Positions 8,079 through 16,072 of a stretch of DNA of 64,000 nt are shown piece after piece (the first letter of the stretch is position 1; every line of letters starts with the position of its first letter). The notes under the pieces were generated by a model, which worked only from the letters and a program-made list of their open reading frames with translations, did no database searches and was not told the DNA's origin. A program made the translations under genes and the position numbers. The DNA comes from Taklimakanibacter albus. GTDB taxonomy: Bacteria > Pseudomonadota > Alphaproteobacteria > Rhizobiales > Aestuariivirgaceae. The stretch covers positions 62,001-126,000 of the forward strand of contig NZ_JAENHL010000008.1 in the NCBI RefSeq assembly GCF_016595235.1. Direction: 5' to 3'.

Positions 8079-8095
8079 GATAAGTTGAACTTATC
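8079..8095. promoter_or_regulatory. 17-bp perfect palindrome in the LysR/desaturase divergent promoter
   Basis: GATAAGTT-G-AACTTATC is a perfect 8-1-8 dyad. It starts 9 bp upstream of the LysR start and lies 57 bp upstream of the desaturase start. The position and symmetry suggest a LysR operator or an overlapping -10/operator element. Not tested. Confidence 0.6.
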
Positions 8096-8151
8096 ATTCT
8101 GCTAGAAAAACTCGTTTTTGGAAAGCCGCTCCGCGCGGTACGATTTCGGCC

Positions 8152-9045
8152 ATGGATCATCGCCAAATCGTCACCAGCCTCAGCCAGGAACAGCGTGACC
8201 GTCTGACGGAGCGCTCGGACAGTCCGGGCCTGCCCCTGCTCATCCTGCACTGGGGCGCCATCATCGCGCTGGGGACTCTCATCGTGCTCAAAGTGCCCTA
8301 TTGGCCGCTGCTGATGCTGCCGCAGGGCATTCTCATCGTGTTCCTCTTCACCTTGCTGCATGAGACGATCCATCAGACCGCTTTCCGCTCGCCATGGCTG
8401 AACGAGGCCGTCGCGCGCGCCGCGAGCTTCATGCTGGCTCTGCCGGCGGACTGGTTCCGGTATTTCCATTTCGCCCATCACCGCTTCACCCAGGATCCCG
8501 AAAATGATCCCGAGCTCGCCTTCCCCAAGCCCGAGACACGCTGGCAATATGTGAAGCATGTGTCAGGCCTGCCGGTCTGGCGGGGCCATCTCACCACGCT
8601 CCTCAGCAACGCATCCGGGCGTTGCCGCGATCGCTACGTGCCGCCCAAGGGCGCGGCCAAAGTGAAGAACGAGGCACGTATCATGCTCGTCCTCTATGCC
8701 GTCATCATCGTACTCTCATTCTATTTCGCGACACCGGCGCTGCTCTTCGCCTGGATACTGCCGGCATTGATCGGGCAGCCCTTCCTGCGCCTCTATCTGC
8801 TGGCCGAGCATGGCCGCTGCCCCTTGGTCGCCAATATGCTGGAAAATACCCGGACCACGATCTCCAATGTGCTGGTCCGCAGGCTCGCCTGGAACATGCC
8901 CTATCATGCCGAGCATCACGCCTATCCGGGCGTGCCGTTCCATCGCCTGCCGGAATTCCATGTGCTGCTCGAGCGCCACCTCAAGGAGGTCGAAAGCGGC
9001 TACATCCACTTCAACGCGAAATATATCGGCGCGATGAAGGAGTGA
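8152..9045 (+). CDS. Membrane fatty-acid desaturase
   Basis: 297-residue integral membrane di-iron enzyme. The three histidine boxes are visible: HETIH at residues 70-74, HFAHH at 106-110 and HAEHH at 252-256, in the order and spacing of acyl-lipid or acyl-CoA desaturase/hydroxylase family members. Hydrophobic stretches at about 30-65, 180-200 and 205-220 give the usual two pairs of membrane spans with the boxes on the cytoplasmic side. The family introduces double bonds (or hydroxyl groups) into fatty acyl chains using oxygen and an electron donor; regiospecificity cannot be read. Nothing in the neighbourhood supplies a dedicated ferredoxin. It is divergent from a LysR gene; the next gene starts 49 bp downstream. 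Confidence 0.88.
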   Translation: MDHRQIVTSLSQEQRDRLTERSDSPGLPLLILHWGAIIALGTLIVLKVPYWPLLMLPQGILIVFLFTLLHETIHQTAFRSPWLNEAVARAASFMLALPADWFRYFHFAHHRFTQDPENDPELAFPKPETRWQYVKHVSGLPVWRGHLTTLLSNASGRCRDRYVPPKGAAKVKNEARIMLVLYAVIIVLSFYFATPALLFAWILPALIGQPFLRLYLLAEHGRCPLVANMLENTRTTISNVLVRRLAWNMPYHAEHHAYPGVPFHRLPEFHVLLERHLKEVESGYIHFNAKYIGAMKE

Positions 9046-9094
9046 CGCGTTCTCCTGCAACAGGCATAGTGCGGGCGAAATGCGAGGAGATTCC

Positions 9095-10009
9095 ATGCAA
9101 CTCGGCCTGTTGACGGCGCCCTTTCCGGACACACCACTTAGTGAGGTCGCCCAGTGGGCCGCAGCGTCGGGATTCACGGCGCTCGAAATCGCTTGTTGGC
9201 CGAAGACGACGGGCGCCACGCGTCGTTACGCCGGGACGAGCCATATCGATGTCGCCAATGTCTCCCCGTCCGAGGCCAAGGACATCGCGGCCCAGCTCGC
9301 CGAAGCGGGTCTCATGATTTCAGCGCTTGGCTATTACCCGAATCCGCTGCATCCCGACCCGGCACATCGCGCGGCGGTCGTCGATCATCTGAAGAAAGTG
9401 ATCACCACGGCCGGCCGGATGGGTGTGCCGCTGGTCAACACTTTCTGCGGTGGCGACGCGGCGAAACATGTCGATGACAACTGGACGGAGGCGACCAAGG
9501 TCTGGCCGGCGATCATCGCTTTTGCCCACGATAACGGCGTCAGGCTCGCTTTCGAGAACTGCCCGATGATCTTCAGTTATGACGAGTGGCCGGGTGGACA
9601 CAATATCGCCTATTCGCCCCGCATCTGGCGGCGCATACTCGAAAGCTGGGATGGCGCGATCGGCATGAATTTCGATCCGTCGCATCTCATCCTGCAGATG
9701 ATCGACCAGGCCCGCTTCATCCGCGAATTCGGCCCGCATATGTTTCACGTCCATGCCAAAGACCTGATGATCGACCGCGACGGCCTCTATGAGCGCGGCA
9801 TCCTCTCGGCCGGCGTGGGTTGGCAGATCCCGCGCATGCCGGGTCTCGGCGAGGTCGATTGGCCAGGCTTCTTCTCAGGGCTCTACCGCGCCGGTTATGA
9901 CGGACCGGTCATCATCGAGCATGAGGACCGCGGCTTCGAAGGCAGCGACGAACTCGTCAAGCGCGGTTTCCTTCTCGCACGGGAGGTGCTCAAGCCGTTC
10001 GTTAAATAG
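9095..10009 (+). CDS. Sugar phosphate isomerase/epimerase family TIM-barrel protein
   Basis: 304 residues from the ATG at 9095, chosen because GAGGAGA sits five bases upstream; an in-frame ATG at 9080 lacks such a site. Seen: the AP_endonuc_2 (xylose-isomerase-like) barrel with N-terminal MQLGLLTAPFPDTPLSEVAQWAA..GFTALEIACW, metal-ligand blocks VRLAFENCPM, GMNFDPSHLILQ, HVHAKD and the C-terminal GPVIIEHEDRG. These residues normally bind Mn or Co and isomerise or epimerise a sugar, inositol or hydroxy-acid derivative in the cytoplasm. It sits beside the B6 catabolic island but its substrate is unknown. The GntR gene on the opposite strand ends two bases after it. Confidence 0.85.
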   Translation: MQLGLLTAPFPDTPLSEVAQWAAASGFTALEIACWPKTTGATRRYAGTSHIDVANVSPSEAKDIAAQLAEAGLMISALGYYPNPLHPDPAHRAAVVDHLKKVITTAGRMGVPLVNTFCGGDAAKHVDDNWTEATKVWPAIIAFAHDNGVRLAFENCPMIFSYDEWPGGHNIAYSPRIWRRILESWDGAIGMNFDPSHLILQMIDQARFIREFGPHMFHVHAKDLMIDRDGLYERGILSAGVGWQIPRMPGLGEVDWPGFFSGLYRAGYDGPVIIEHEDRGFEGSDELVKRGFLLAREVLKPFVK

Positions 10010-10011
10010 AA

Positions 10012-10692
10012 TCAGACCTTGAGACGGTCCATGATCTGCGCTTGCACATTGGCGAGATGGCGGCGCATCTCGCGCTCTGCGGTCTCAGGATCACGCGCTG
10101 CGATGGCGCTGGCGATGGCGCGGTGCTCGGCGTCACGCTCGGCCCGCCGTTTCGGGCACACGCTCGCCGGAAGGCCCATCCGGATGCGCGAATCAGTGCC
10201 GACCGCGCGCAGGAGCCGATAGAATTCGCCGGCGAGCCCGTTGCGGGCGCCATCGGCGACCGCCTTGTGGAACAGGAGATCGGCGTCGCCATACTCGTTG
10301 TCATCGGCATTCTCGACCGCCTTGACGATGCGCTCGACCTCGAGTGGGGAAGCGCGCAAGGCGGCGAGACGGGCCAGCGCCGGCTCGAAAATGGAGCGCA
10401 GCTCAATGACCTCGACCGGATTGGTGGCATGGGCTAGCTCGTGCCAGGGCGCCGCTTCGATCCAGCTTCCCGTCTTGGGCTCGATTTCGCCCGTCTCGCG
10501 CAGCACTTTCAGCGCCTTGCGCAGCTGGTGACGCTTGACGCCGAGCTCGGCGGCGAGATCACGCTCGGGCGGCACCGAGCCGGCGCTGCGGATGGCGCCG
10601 CGTACCGCTTCGACAAGGGCGCTGAGCTGAGCCGTCGTCTTATGCGGCAGGCGTGGTGCTGCGGCAGTTTGAATGTCCGTCATGTGCGCCAT
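10012..10692 (-). CDS. GntR-family regulator, FadR/FCD type, probable regulator of the B6 catabolic island
   Basis: 226 residues. The winged helix is seen in the N-terminal third (SVPPERDLAAELGVKRHQLRKALKVLRETGEIE), followed by an FCD domain with spaced metal ligands (DADLLFHKAV, EHRAIASAI, HLANVQ). The ATG at 10692 is used; an alternative ATG lies at 10683. The gene is divergent from the GMC oxidoreductase gene, and the 100 bp between them carry two pairs of 8-bp repeats that also recur upstream of the cupin gene. By position it should respond to a B6 vitamer or a pyridine-carboxylate intermediate; FCD domains commonly bind carboxylic acids. That ligand is inference. Confidence 0.88.
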   Translation of the reverse strand: MAHMTDIQTAAAPRLPHKTTAQLSALVEAVRGAIRSAGSVPPERDLAAELGVKRHQLRKALKVLRETGEIEPKTGSWIEAAPWHELAHATNPVEVIELRSIFEPALARLAALRASPLEVERIVKAVENADDNEYGDADLLFHKAVADGARNGLAGEFYRLLRAVGTDSRIRMGLPASVCPKRRAERDAEHRAIASAIAARDPETAEREMRRHLANVQAQIMDRLKV

Positions 10693-10702
10693 CTAGCAGA
10701 AG

Positions 10703-10782
10703 ACTCAACCAAACTCAACCGGCTCCTGCGTTGTGTTTTGGATAATCCCTGGCTTGACGGCTTGGTTGACTGATGGTTGACT
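10703..10782. promoter_or_regulatory. Paired 8-bp repeats in the GntR/GMC divergent promoter
   Basis: ACTCAACC occurs at 10703-10710 and 10713-10720 (10 bp apart). On the other strand sense, GGTTGACT occurs at 10764-10771 and 10775-10782 (11 bp apart). The two pairs face each other, sharing GGTTGA/TCAACC, and the spacing of one helical turn suggests dimers on one DNA face. A degenerate copy (GGCTTGAC) lies at 10751. Probably the operator of the GntR regulator. Confidence 0.65.
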
Positions 10783-10792
10783 TCCCGGAATC

Positions 10793-12370
10793 ATGGCCGA
10801 ATTCGACTATATCATCATCGGCGCGGGCTCCGCAGGCTGCGTGCTCGCCAACCGCCTTTCCGCCGACCCCGCTGTTTCGGTGCTCCTCATCGAGGCCGGC
10901 GGCTGGGACCGCGATCCTTGGATCCACATTCCGCTCGGCTGGGGCCGCATCCTGCAGCACCGCCTGCATGACTGGATGTATTTCTGCGAGCCGGAAGCCA
11001 ATGTGAACAACCGCAAGGTCGAATGCGCGCGCGGCAAGGTGATCGGCGGCTCCTCCTCGACCAATGCCATGGCCTATGTGCGCGGCAACCGCGCCGATTA
11101 CGACGCCTGGGCGGAGACAAGCGGGCTCTCCGGCTGGTCCTTCGAGAAGCTCCTGCCCTATTTCAAGCGTCAGGAACAATGGGAAGGCGGCGAGAACGCC
11201 TATCGCGGCGGACAAGGCCCGGTCAGCACGCAATTCTGCAAGTTCGCCGATCCCCTGGTCGACGCTTTCGGCGCGGCCGGCCAGAGCGCCGGCTTCGGCT
11301 GGACCGAGGATTACAATGGCGCGGAGCAGGAAGGCTTCGGCCGGCTGCAGATGACGATCGGCAAGGGCCGGCGTTCCTCCTCGGCCACCGCCTATCTGCG
11401 CCCGATCCTCACGCGGCCCAATCTCACCGTGATGACCGAGACGCTGGTCACGCGCCTCCTCATCGACAAGGAGCGCGCCACCGGTGTCGAGATCGAGGAC
11501 CGGAACGGCAGGCGTGAAATCAAGGCGCGGCGCGAGACTTTGCTTTCGGGCGGCGTGATCAATTCACCGCAACTTCTGATGCTGTCGGGCATCGGCGATC
11601 CGGATGAGCTCGGCAAACATGGCATCCGCACGCAAGTGGCGCTGCCAGCTGTCGGCCGCAATATGCAGGATCATGCCTCGGTGATCCTGCTCTATCGGCG
11701 CAAGGTGCCTGGCCCGTTCCACCACATGATGCGGTATGACCGGATCGGCCTCGCTTTGGCGCAGGCGCATCTCTTCGGCACCGGCTTCGCCTCAGACGTG
11801 CCGGGCGGCGTCACCGCCTTTCTCCACAGCGGGCGCACCAAAGTGCCTGACGTGCAGCTGCTGTTCACCGCCGCGACCTTGGGCGCCTGGCCCTATTTCG
11901 AACCATTCAAGAAGGCGTTCCCGGACGGTTTCGCGACGCGCATCGTGCTGGTGCAGCCGGAAAGCCGCGGCCGGATCAGCCTCGCCTCCGGCGACGCCAA
12001 GGCGGCGCCGCGCATCCACCAGAATTTCCTCGCCACCGACAGCGACTGGAAGGGGCTTAAAGCGGGCGTCGAGATGGCGCGGCAAGTGGCGGCCGAACCG
12101 CAGATGCAGGCCTTCATCGCGGCCGAACTCACCAAGAGCGATATCGAGGAGCATATTCGCGCCACCGCCATCACCGTCCATCATCCGATGGGGACCTGCG
12201 CGATGGGCGCCGTGGTCGACGGCGAGCTGCGCGTGAAAGGCGTCGAGGGCTTGCGCGTCATCGATGCGAGCGTGTTTCCGGGCGCGGTGTCCGGCAATAT
12301 CAACGCCGCCGTTCTGGCGGTCGCGGAACGCGGCGCGGATCTCGTCCGCGGTCTCAACCAACAAGCTTGA
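10793..12370 (+). CDS. GMC-family FAD oxidoreductase, candidate 4-pyridoxate dehydrogenase (or pyridoxine 4-oxidase)
   Basis: 525 residues. Seen: N-terminal Rossmann FAD site ([19 protein letters not shown]...VLLIEAGG), GMC signature 1 ([19 protein letters not shown]), signature 2 near [17 protein letters not shown], and a C-terminal active-site block ([10 protein letters not shown] ... [19 protein letters not shown]). GMC enzymes oxidise primary alcohols to aldehydes. In the B6 pathway I of Mesorhizobium loti two steps use such FAD enzymes: pyridoxine 4-oxidase and 4-pyridoxate dehydrogenase (EC 1.1.99.42). The gene is upstream of, and in the same orientation as, the dehydrogenase for the next aldehyde step, which favours the 4-pyridoxate role. 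No signal peptide is seen. Family certain; vitamer specificity inferred. Confidence 0.8.
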   Translation: MAEFDYIIIGAGSAGCVLANRLSADPAVSVLLIEAGGWDRDPWIHIPLGWGRILQHRLHDWMYFCEPEANVNNRKVECARGKVIGGSSSTNAMAYVRGNRADYDAWAETSGLSGWSFEKLLPYFKRQEQWEGGENAYRGGQGPVSTQFCKFADPLVDAFGAAGQSAGFGWTEDYNGAEQEGFGRLQMTIGKGRRSSSATAYLRPILTRPNLTVMTETLVTRLLIDKERATGVEIEDRNGRREIKARRETLLSGGVINSPQLLMLSGIGDPDELGKHGIRTQVALPAVGRNMQDHASVILLYRRKVPGPFHHMMRYDRIGLALAQAHLFGTGFASDVPGGVTAFLHSGRTKVPDVQLLFTAATLGAWPYFEPFKKAFPDGFATRIVLVQPESRGRISLASGDAKAAPRIHQNFLATDSDWKGLKAGVEMARQVAAEPQMQAFIAAELTKSDIEEHIRATAITVHHPMGTCAMGAVVDGELRVKGVEGLRVIDASVFPGAVSGNINAAVLAVAERGADLVRGLNQQA

Positions 12371-12374
12371 CGGT

Positions 12375-12404
12375 CCAACCTGGTTGGAATACGGTTCAAC
12401 CAGG
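12375..12404. promoter_or_regulatory. Overlapping palindromes upstream of the cupin gene, probable second GntR site
   Basis: CCAACC-T-GGTTGG (12375-12387) is a perfect 6-1-6 dyad, GGTT-C-AACC (12393-12401) is a perfect 4-1-4 dyad, and CCTGGTT (12379-12385) pairs with AACCAGG (12398-12404). The GGTT(G/C)A core matches the repeats at 10703-10782. Located 42-71 bp before the dioxygenase start. Confidence 0.6.
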
Positions 12405-12445
12405 CCAGACCCAAAAACAATAATTTTGAACGCATGGAGGATTTA

Positions 12446-13594
12446 ATGTCAGGCGCCAAAACAGCGGCCCTCCCCAACCGAGATGCAGCCTTGCGCGGCC
12501 TCTACGACGATGTCGCTCGCAGCAACATGTTCCCGTTCTGGGCGACGTCGAGTGACGTCGATAATGACGAGATCAAGCAGCTCATGGGCACCAAGAAGGC
12601 GGTGCCGCATATGTGGGACTACGGCAAGGACATCGAGCCGCTTCTCAACCGCGCCGCCGAGCTCATCAAGATGGACGATTCGGAGCGCCGCTCGCTGATC
12701 CTCATCAATCCGGGCCTGGCGCCGCGGCGCGCCACCGTGTCGACCATGTACACGGCCTATCGTCTCAACGATCCCGACGAAATCATGCCGCCGCACAAGC
12801 ATTCGCCGAGCGCCATCCGCTTTGGCCTCACCGGCAAGGGCAATTTCACCGGCGTCGAGGGCGAGAACATCGTGTTCGGCCCTGGCGACATGGTGCTCAC
12901 CCCCAACGACACCTGGCATAATCACGGCACGGTCGGCGGCGAGCCGGCGGTCAACCTCTCGGTGCTCGATCTGCCGCTCGTCGAGACCCTCAGCGCCATC
13001 CATTTCGACCACAACTATGCCGAGCTCGAAGACGGCAAAATGGTCAAGAAGAAGGAACAGTCGTCGCGTTATCCGTCCGACTATTCGCAGCGCGTCTATG
13101 GCGAAGGCGGCATGCTGCCGCGTTTCGTCGATCACAAGCGCGGCTCGGGTCTCTCGTCGCCCATGTATGTCTATCGCTGGGAGCGCATGGAAGAGCTGCT
13201 CGACCGGCACAAGGATTGGGATGGCGATCCCTATGAATCCCTGATGATCGAATATGTCGACCCGACGACGGGCCAGCCGGTCTTCAAGACGATCACCTTC
13301 TTTGCCCAGATGCTGCGGCCCGGCGAAAAAACCCTGCCGCTGCGCCAGACGGCGAGCCTCCTCGTCGCCCCTTTCCGCGGCAAAGGCTATTCGATCGTCG
13401 ATGGCCAGCGCTTCGACTGGAAGGAATTCGACACACTCGCGGTCCCCGGCGGCGCCTGGTGCGAGCATGTGAACGGCTCCGACAAGGATCCGGTCTTCTT
13501 CTTCGTCGCCAGCGACGAACCGACGCTCAAAGCCCTCGCCCTCTACAAGAAGTGGGGACGCGACAAGGCCGGCGACATGGTCCGCCTCGTCTGA
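12446..13594 (+). CDS. Gentisate/salicylate 1,2-dioxygenase-like bicupin
   Basis: 382 residues, in the range of gentisate 1,2-dioxygenases. The ATG at 12446 is preceded by TGGAGG with a five-base spacer. The N-terminal cupin holds the Fe(II) ligands: H117 and H119 in PPHKHSPSAIRF and H158 in TPNDTWHNHG; the C-terminal cupin (from about residue 270) lacks a full ligand set, as in the family. Such enzymes cleave an aromatic ring next to a hydroxyl-bearing carbon with O2, between C-OH and C-COOH. It sits among B6-catabolic genes, whose intermediate 3-hydroxy-2-methylpyridine-4,5-dicarboxylate also has adjacent OH and COOH groups, so that or a related pyridine is the favoured substrate by inference. 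No maleylpyruvate/fumarylpyruvate hydrolase is nearby, arguing against ordinary gentisate use. Confidence 0.8.
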   Translation: MSGAKTAALPNRDAALRGLYDDVARSNMFPFWATSSDVDNDEIKQLMGTKKAVPHMWDYGKDIEPLLNRAAELIKMDDSERRSLILINPGLAPRRATVSTMYTAYRLNDPDEIMPPHKHSPSAIRFGLTGKGNFTGVEGENIVFGPGDMVLTPNDTWHNHGTVGGEPAVNLSVLDLPLVETLSAIHFDHNYAELEDGKMVKKKEQSSRYPSDYSQRVYGEGGMLPRFVDHKRGSGLSSPMYVYRWERMEELLDRHKDWDGDPYESLMIEYVDPTTGQPVFKTITFFAQMLRPGEKTLPLRQTASLLVAPFRGKGYSIVDGQRFDWKEFDTLAVPGGAWCEHVNGSDKDPVFFFVASDEPTLKALALYKKWGRDKAGDMVRLV

Positions 13595-13598
13595 ACGC

Positions 13599-13675
13599 GG
13601 CCGGGGGCGGTCAGCGTGAGGCGGAAGGGTGGCGGCAAACGCGCCCCATCCGCCTCACCGCCCGGCCTTTCTTTC
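13599..13675 (+). terminator. Strong intrinsic terminator-like hairpin after the cupin gene
   Basis: A perfect 10-bp stem GTGAGGCGGA (13616-13625) / TCCGCCTCAC (13649-13658) is extended by GGCCGGGGGCGG against CGCCCGGCC, then a pyrimidine tract TTTCTTTC. It starts five bases after the dioxygenase stop. An in-frame GTG for the next gene at 13629 lies inside the loop and is therefore unlikely to be used. Confidence 0.7.
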
Positions 13676-13700
13676 AAAACCTCCAGCGAGCGGATTCCCC

Positions 13701-14828
13701 GTGCAGAGTTCACACAAGACCACGCAGATCGCACATATCGATTGTCCGGGCGGCGGCCAGGTCTGGGTCGACGGCACGACGCTTTATATCGGCCATATGC
13801 GGGCGCCGAGCGGCACGACCATCGTCGACATCGCCGACCCTCGCAAACCCAAGGTACTTGCCGTCGTCGATGTGCCGAAGGGCTGGCATTCGCACAAGGT
13901 GCGGGCGCAGAATGGCATCATGATCGTCAACCACGAGAAGCTCGGGCAGGATGGCGCCTGGGAATTCGGCGGTGGGCTCGGCATCTATGATGTGTCGAAG
14001 CCGGCCAATCCGAAGCAGATCGGCAAATGGGTCACCGGTGGGCGCGGCGTGCACCGTTATGATTTCGACGGCCGCTACGCCTATATCTCGCCCACCGTCG
14101 AGGGCTATGTCGGCAATATCGTGATGATCCTCGACCTCATCGATCCGACCAAGCCGGTCGAAGTGGGGCGCTGGTGGATACCCGGCCAATGGCAGGCCGG
14201 CGGCGAGGAATATCCCTGGGCCAACTGGACACAGCCGCGCTGCCACCATCCGCTGCGCATGGGTGATCGGCTTTATGTCAGCTACTGGCATCACGGGCTC
14301 TTCATTCTGGACATCGCCGATCTGTCGAAACCCGTCGCCATCGCACATGTGAATACGAGTCCCGCCTTCCCGCACCCTACCCATACCTGCCTGCCTATGC
14401 CGACCCCGCTCAAGGGCCGCAACATCATGGTGGTGGCGGATGAGGATGTCGCCAAATTGCGCCCGGCGGCGCCGGCCTTCACCTGGATCTATGATATCAC
14501 CGAGGAAACCTGCCCGGTGCCGATCTCGACCTTCCAGGTGCCGGGCCTCGACAAGGATGGCTCGCCGCAGCCACCGATGACCGGCTGCCATCAGCCCTCG
14601 GAGCGCTTCAAAGGCACGGTCATTCCCTTCGCCTGGTTCGCGCAAGGTCTGCGACTCGTTGACATAGCCGACCCTTTCCAACCGAAGGAAGTGGGGCATT
14701 ATATGCCGGACATACCGGAAGGCGCCGATATGGCCTCATCCAACGACGTCACCATCGACGAGCGCGGCATCATCTATCTGATCGACCGCATCCGCGGCGT
14801 CGATATCATCGAAACCAGCGTCATGTGA
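13701..14828 (+). CDS. LVIVD-repeat beta-propeller protein
   Basis: About 375 residues from the GTG at 13701 (VQSSHKTTQIAHIDCPGG). A GTG at 13629 would add 24 residues but is buried in the upstream terminator hairpin. Seen: repeated propeller blades of the form LYIGHMRAPSGTTIVDIADPRKPKVLA, IYDVSKPANPKQIG, VMILDLIDPTKPVEVG, LFILDIADLSKPVAIA and LRLVDIADPFQPKEVG, i.e. at least five (L/I)x(I/V)(V/L)D(I/V)..P.KP units. His-rich and Cys patches (HSHK, CHHPLR, TGCH) could bind metal. No signal peptide is evident. The function of such proteins is unknown; its position between the cupin oxygenase and RidA suggests a role in pyridine-ring catabolism. Confidence 0.75.
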   Translation: MQSSHKTTQIAHIDCPGGGQVWVDGTTLYIGHMRAPSGTTIVDIADPRKPKVLAVVDVPKGWHSHKVRAQNGIMIVNHEKLGQDGAWEFGGGLGIYDVSKPANPKQIGKWVTGGRGVHRYDFDGRYAYISPTVEGYVGNIVMILDLIDPTKPVEVGRWWIPGQWQAGGEEYPWANWTQPRCHHPLRMGDRLYVSYWHHGLFILDIADLSKPVAIAHVNTSPAFPHPTHTCLPMPTPLKGRNIMVVADEDVAKLRPAAPAFTWIYDITEETCPVPISTFQVPGLDKDGSPQPPMTGCHQPSERFKGTVIPFAWFAQGLRLVDIADPFQPKEVGHYMPDIPEGADMASSNDVTIDERGIIYLIDRIRGVDIIETSVM

Positions 14829-14838
14829 CGGAGAGACG

Positions 14839-15231
14839 ATGACCAAAGCCAAGCGTTACCCGATCGGCGCCAAGAACCCCAATCTGCCCTTCCATCCGGG
14901 GGTCAGGGTCGGCGATCTCATTTTCGTGTCCGGGCAAGTGGCCAAGGATGCCGACGGCAATATGATCCACGGGACCATCGAGGATGAAACCCGCGCGACT
15001 ATCCTCGCCATCGAGCGCGTCCTCAAAGCCGATGGCGCCAGCCTCGACGATGTAGTGCGCGTCTGCACCTATCTCGAGGATACGCGCGACTTCGGGCGCT
15101 ACAACAAGGTGTTCGGCGAATATTTCAAGAATCCGGCCGGTCTCGCCCGCACCACGGTCGAGGCGCGCGCCGTCATCAGCACCAAGATCGAGATGGACGC
15201 CATCGCCTATTGTCCGAAGGACGACAAATAG
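14839..15231 (+). CDS. RidA/YjgF-family imine/enamine deaminase
   Basis: 130 residues, the standard family length, cytoplasmic trimer. Seen: PFHPGVRVGDLIFVSGQVAKD, the central DVVRVCTYLEDTRDFGRYNKVFGEYF block and the C-terminal ARTTVEARAVISTKIEMDAIAY, in which the Arg of ARTTVEA normally holds the substrate carboxylate. RidA members hydrolyse reactive 2-enamine or imine acids to keto acids and ammonia. A GGAGAG sequence precedes the start, ten bases after the LVIVD stop. In this context an enamine or imine acid from opening of the B6 pyridine ring is an attractive substrate (inference). The following ABC ATPase starts one base after the stop. Confidence 0.88.
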   Translation: MTKAKRYPIGAKNPNLPFHPGVRVGDLIFVSGQVAKDADGNMIHGTIEDETRATILAIERVLKADGASLDDVVRVCTYLEDTRDFGRYNKVFGEYFKNPAGLARTTVEARAVISTKIEMDAIAYCPKDDK

Positions 15232-15232
15232 C

Positions 15233-16072
15233 ATGGCCAGCGCCCGCCCCGTCCTCAGACCCGCTCCGGCTCCGGCGGAACAGCCGGCGCCGGTACACCT
15301 GAGCGCCGAGGGTGTGGCGGTCGATTTCGATCTGGGCGGACGTACCCAGCGGGTGCTCACCGACATCCATCTCAAGATCGGCAAAGGCCAGCTCGTGGCT
15401 TTGGTCGGGCCTTCGGGCTGCGGTAAGAGCACTCTACTCCGGCTCTTCGCCGGGCTGATGAAGCCGAGCGCAGGCAAGATTGAGGTGGCGGGCATGTCGC
15501 CAGTAGAGGCTGCGCGCCAGAAACGTATCGGTGTCGCCTTCCAGGATGCGACGCTGCTGCCGTGGAAGACAGCGCTCGACAATGCCGCCTTCCTGCTCGA
15601 GACAGCCGATCCCTCCCTGTCACGCGCCGAAGTGAGAGCACGCGCGGAAACGAATCTTCATCTCGTCGGCCTCGCCGGCGCGGAAGGCAAGCGGCCGTCG
15701 CAGCTGTCGGGCGGCATGCGCCAGCGCGTCGCCATCGCCCGCGCTTTGACGCTCGATCCCGAAGTGCTGCTGCTCGACGAGCCTTTCGGCGCCCTCGACG
15801 CCATCACCCGGGAAGAGATGGGCACTCTGCTTCTCGACATCTGGCAGCGCACCCAGAAGACCGTGCTGCTCGTCACCCACGCCTTCGACGAAGCGGTGTT
15901 CCTGGCGAGCGACATCCATGTGATGGGCACCGGTCCCGCCCGCATCATCGAGACGATCGCCAGCGACCTTCCTTATCCACGCGATGCCCAGACCTATCGC
16001 GACCCACGCTTCGCCGCCCTGGAAGCCCGCCTGCGCGAGCTTCTGGTGAAGAGCCATAAGGGGGCCACATGA
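15233..16072 (+). CDS. ABC transporter ATPase, NitT/TauT (SsuB/TauB/ThiZ) type
   Basis: 279 residues. All nucleotide-binding motifs are intact: Walker A GPSGCGKST, Q-loop in VAFQDATLLPWKTALDN, signature LSGGMRQRVAIAR, Walker B VLLLDEPFGALD and the switch His in LLVTHAFDEAVFLA. The PWKT after the Q-loop and DIHVMGTGPARI are features of the nitrate/taurine/thiamine-precursor class. It energises the permease whose start overlaps its stop by four bases. The N-terminus carries a Pro/Ala-rich 20-residue extension. Together with the next two genes it forms a complete importer inside the B6 island. Confidence 0.93.
   Translation: MASARPVLRPAPAPAEQPAPVHLSAEGVAVDFDLGGRTQRVLTDIHLKIGKGQLVALVGPSGCGKSTLLRLFAGLMKPSAGKIEVAGMSPVEAARQKRIGVAFQDATLLPWKTALDNAAFLLETADPSLSRAEVRARAETNLHLVGLAGAEGKRPSQLSGGMRQRVAIARALTLDPEVLLLDEPFGALDAITREEMGTLLLDIWQRTQKTVLLVTHAFDEAVFLASDIHVMGTGPARIIETIASDLPYPRDAQTYRDPRFAALEARLRELLVKSHKGAT

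Noticed and set aside
12446-13594. Ordinary gentisate pathway gene cluster
   Set aside because: No fumarylpyruvate hydrolase or salicylate/3-hydroxybenzoate hydroxylase is near; neighbours are B6 catabolic genes, so I leave the substrate open.
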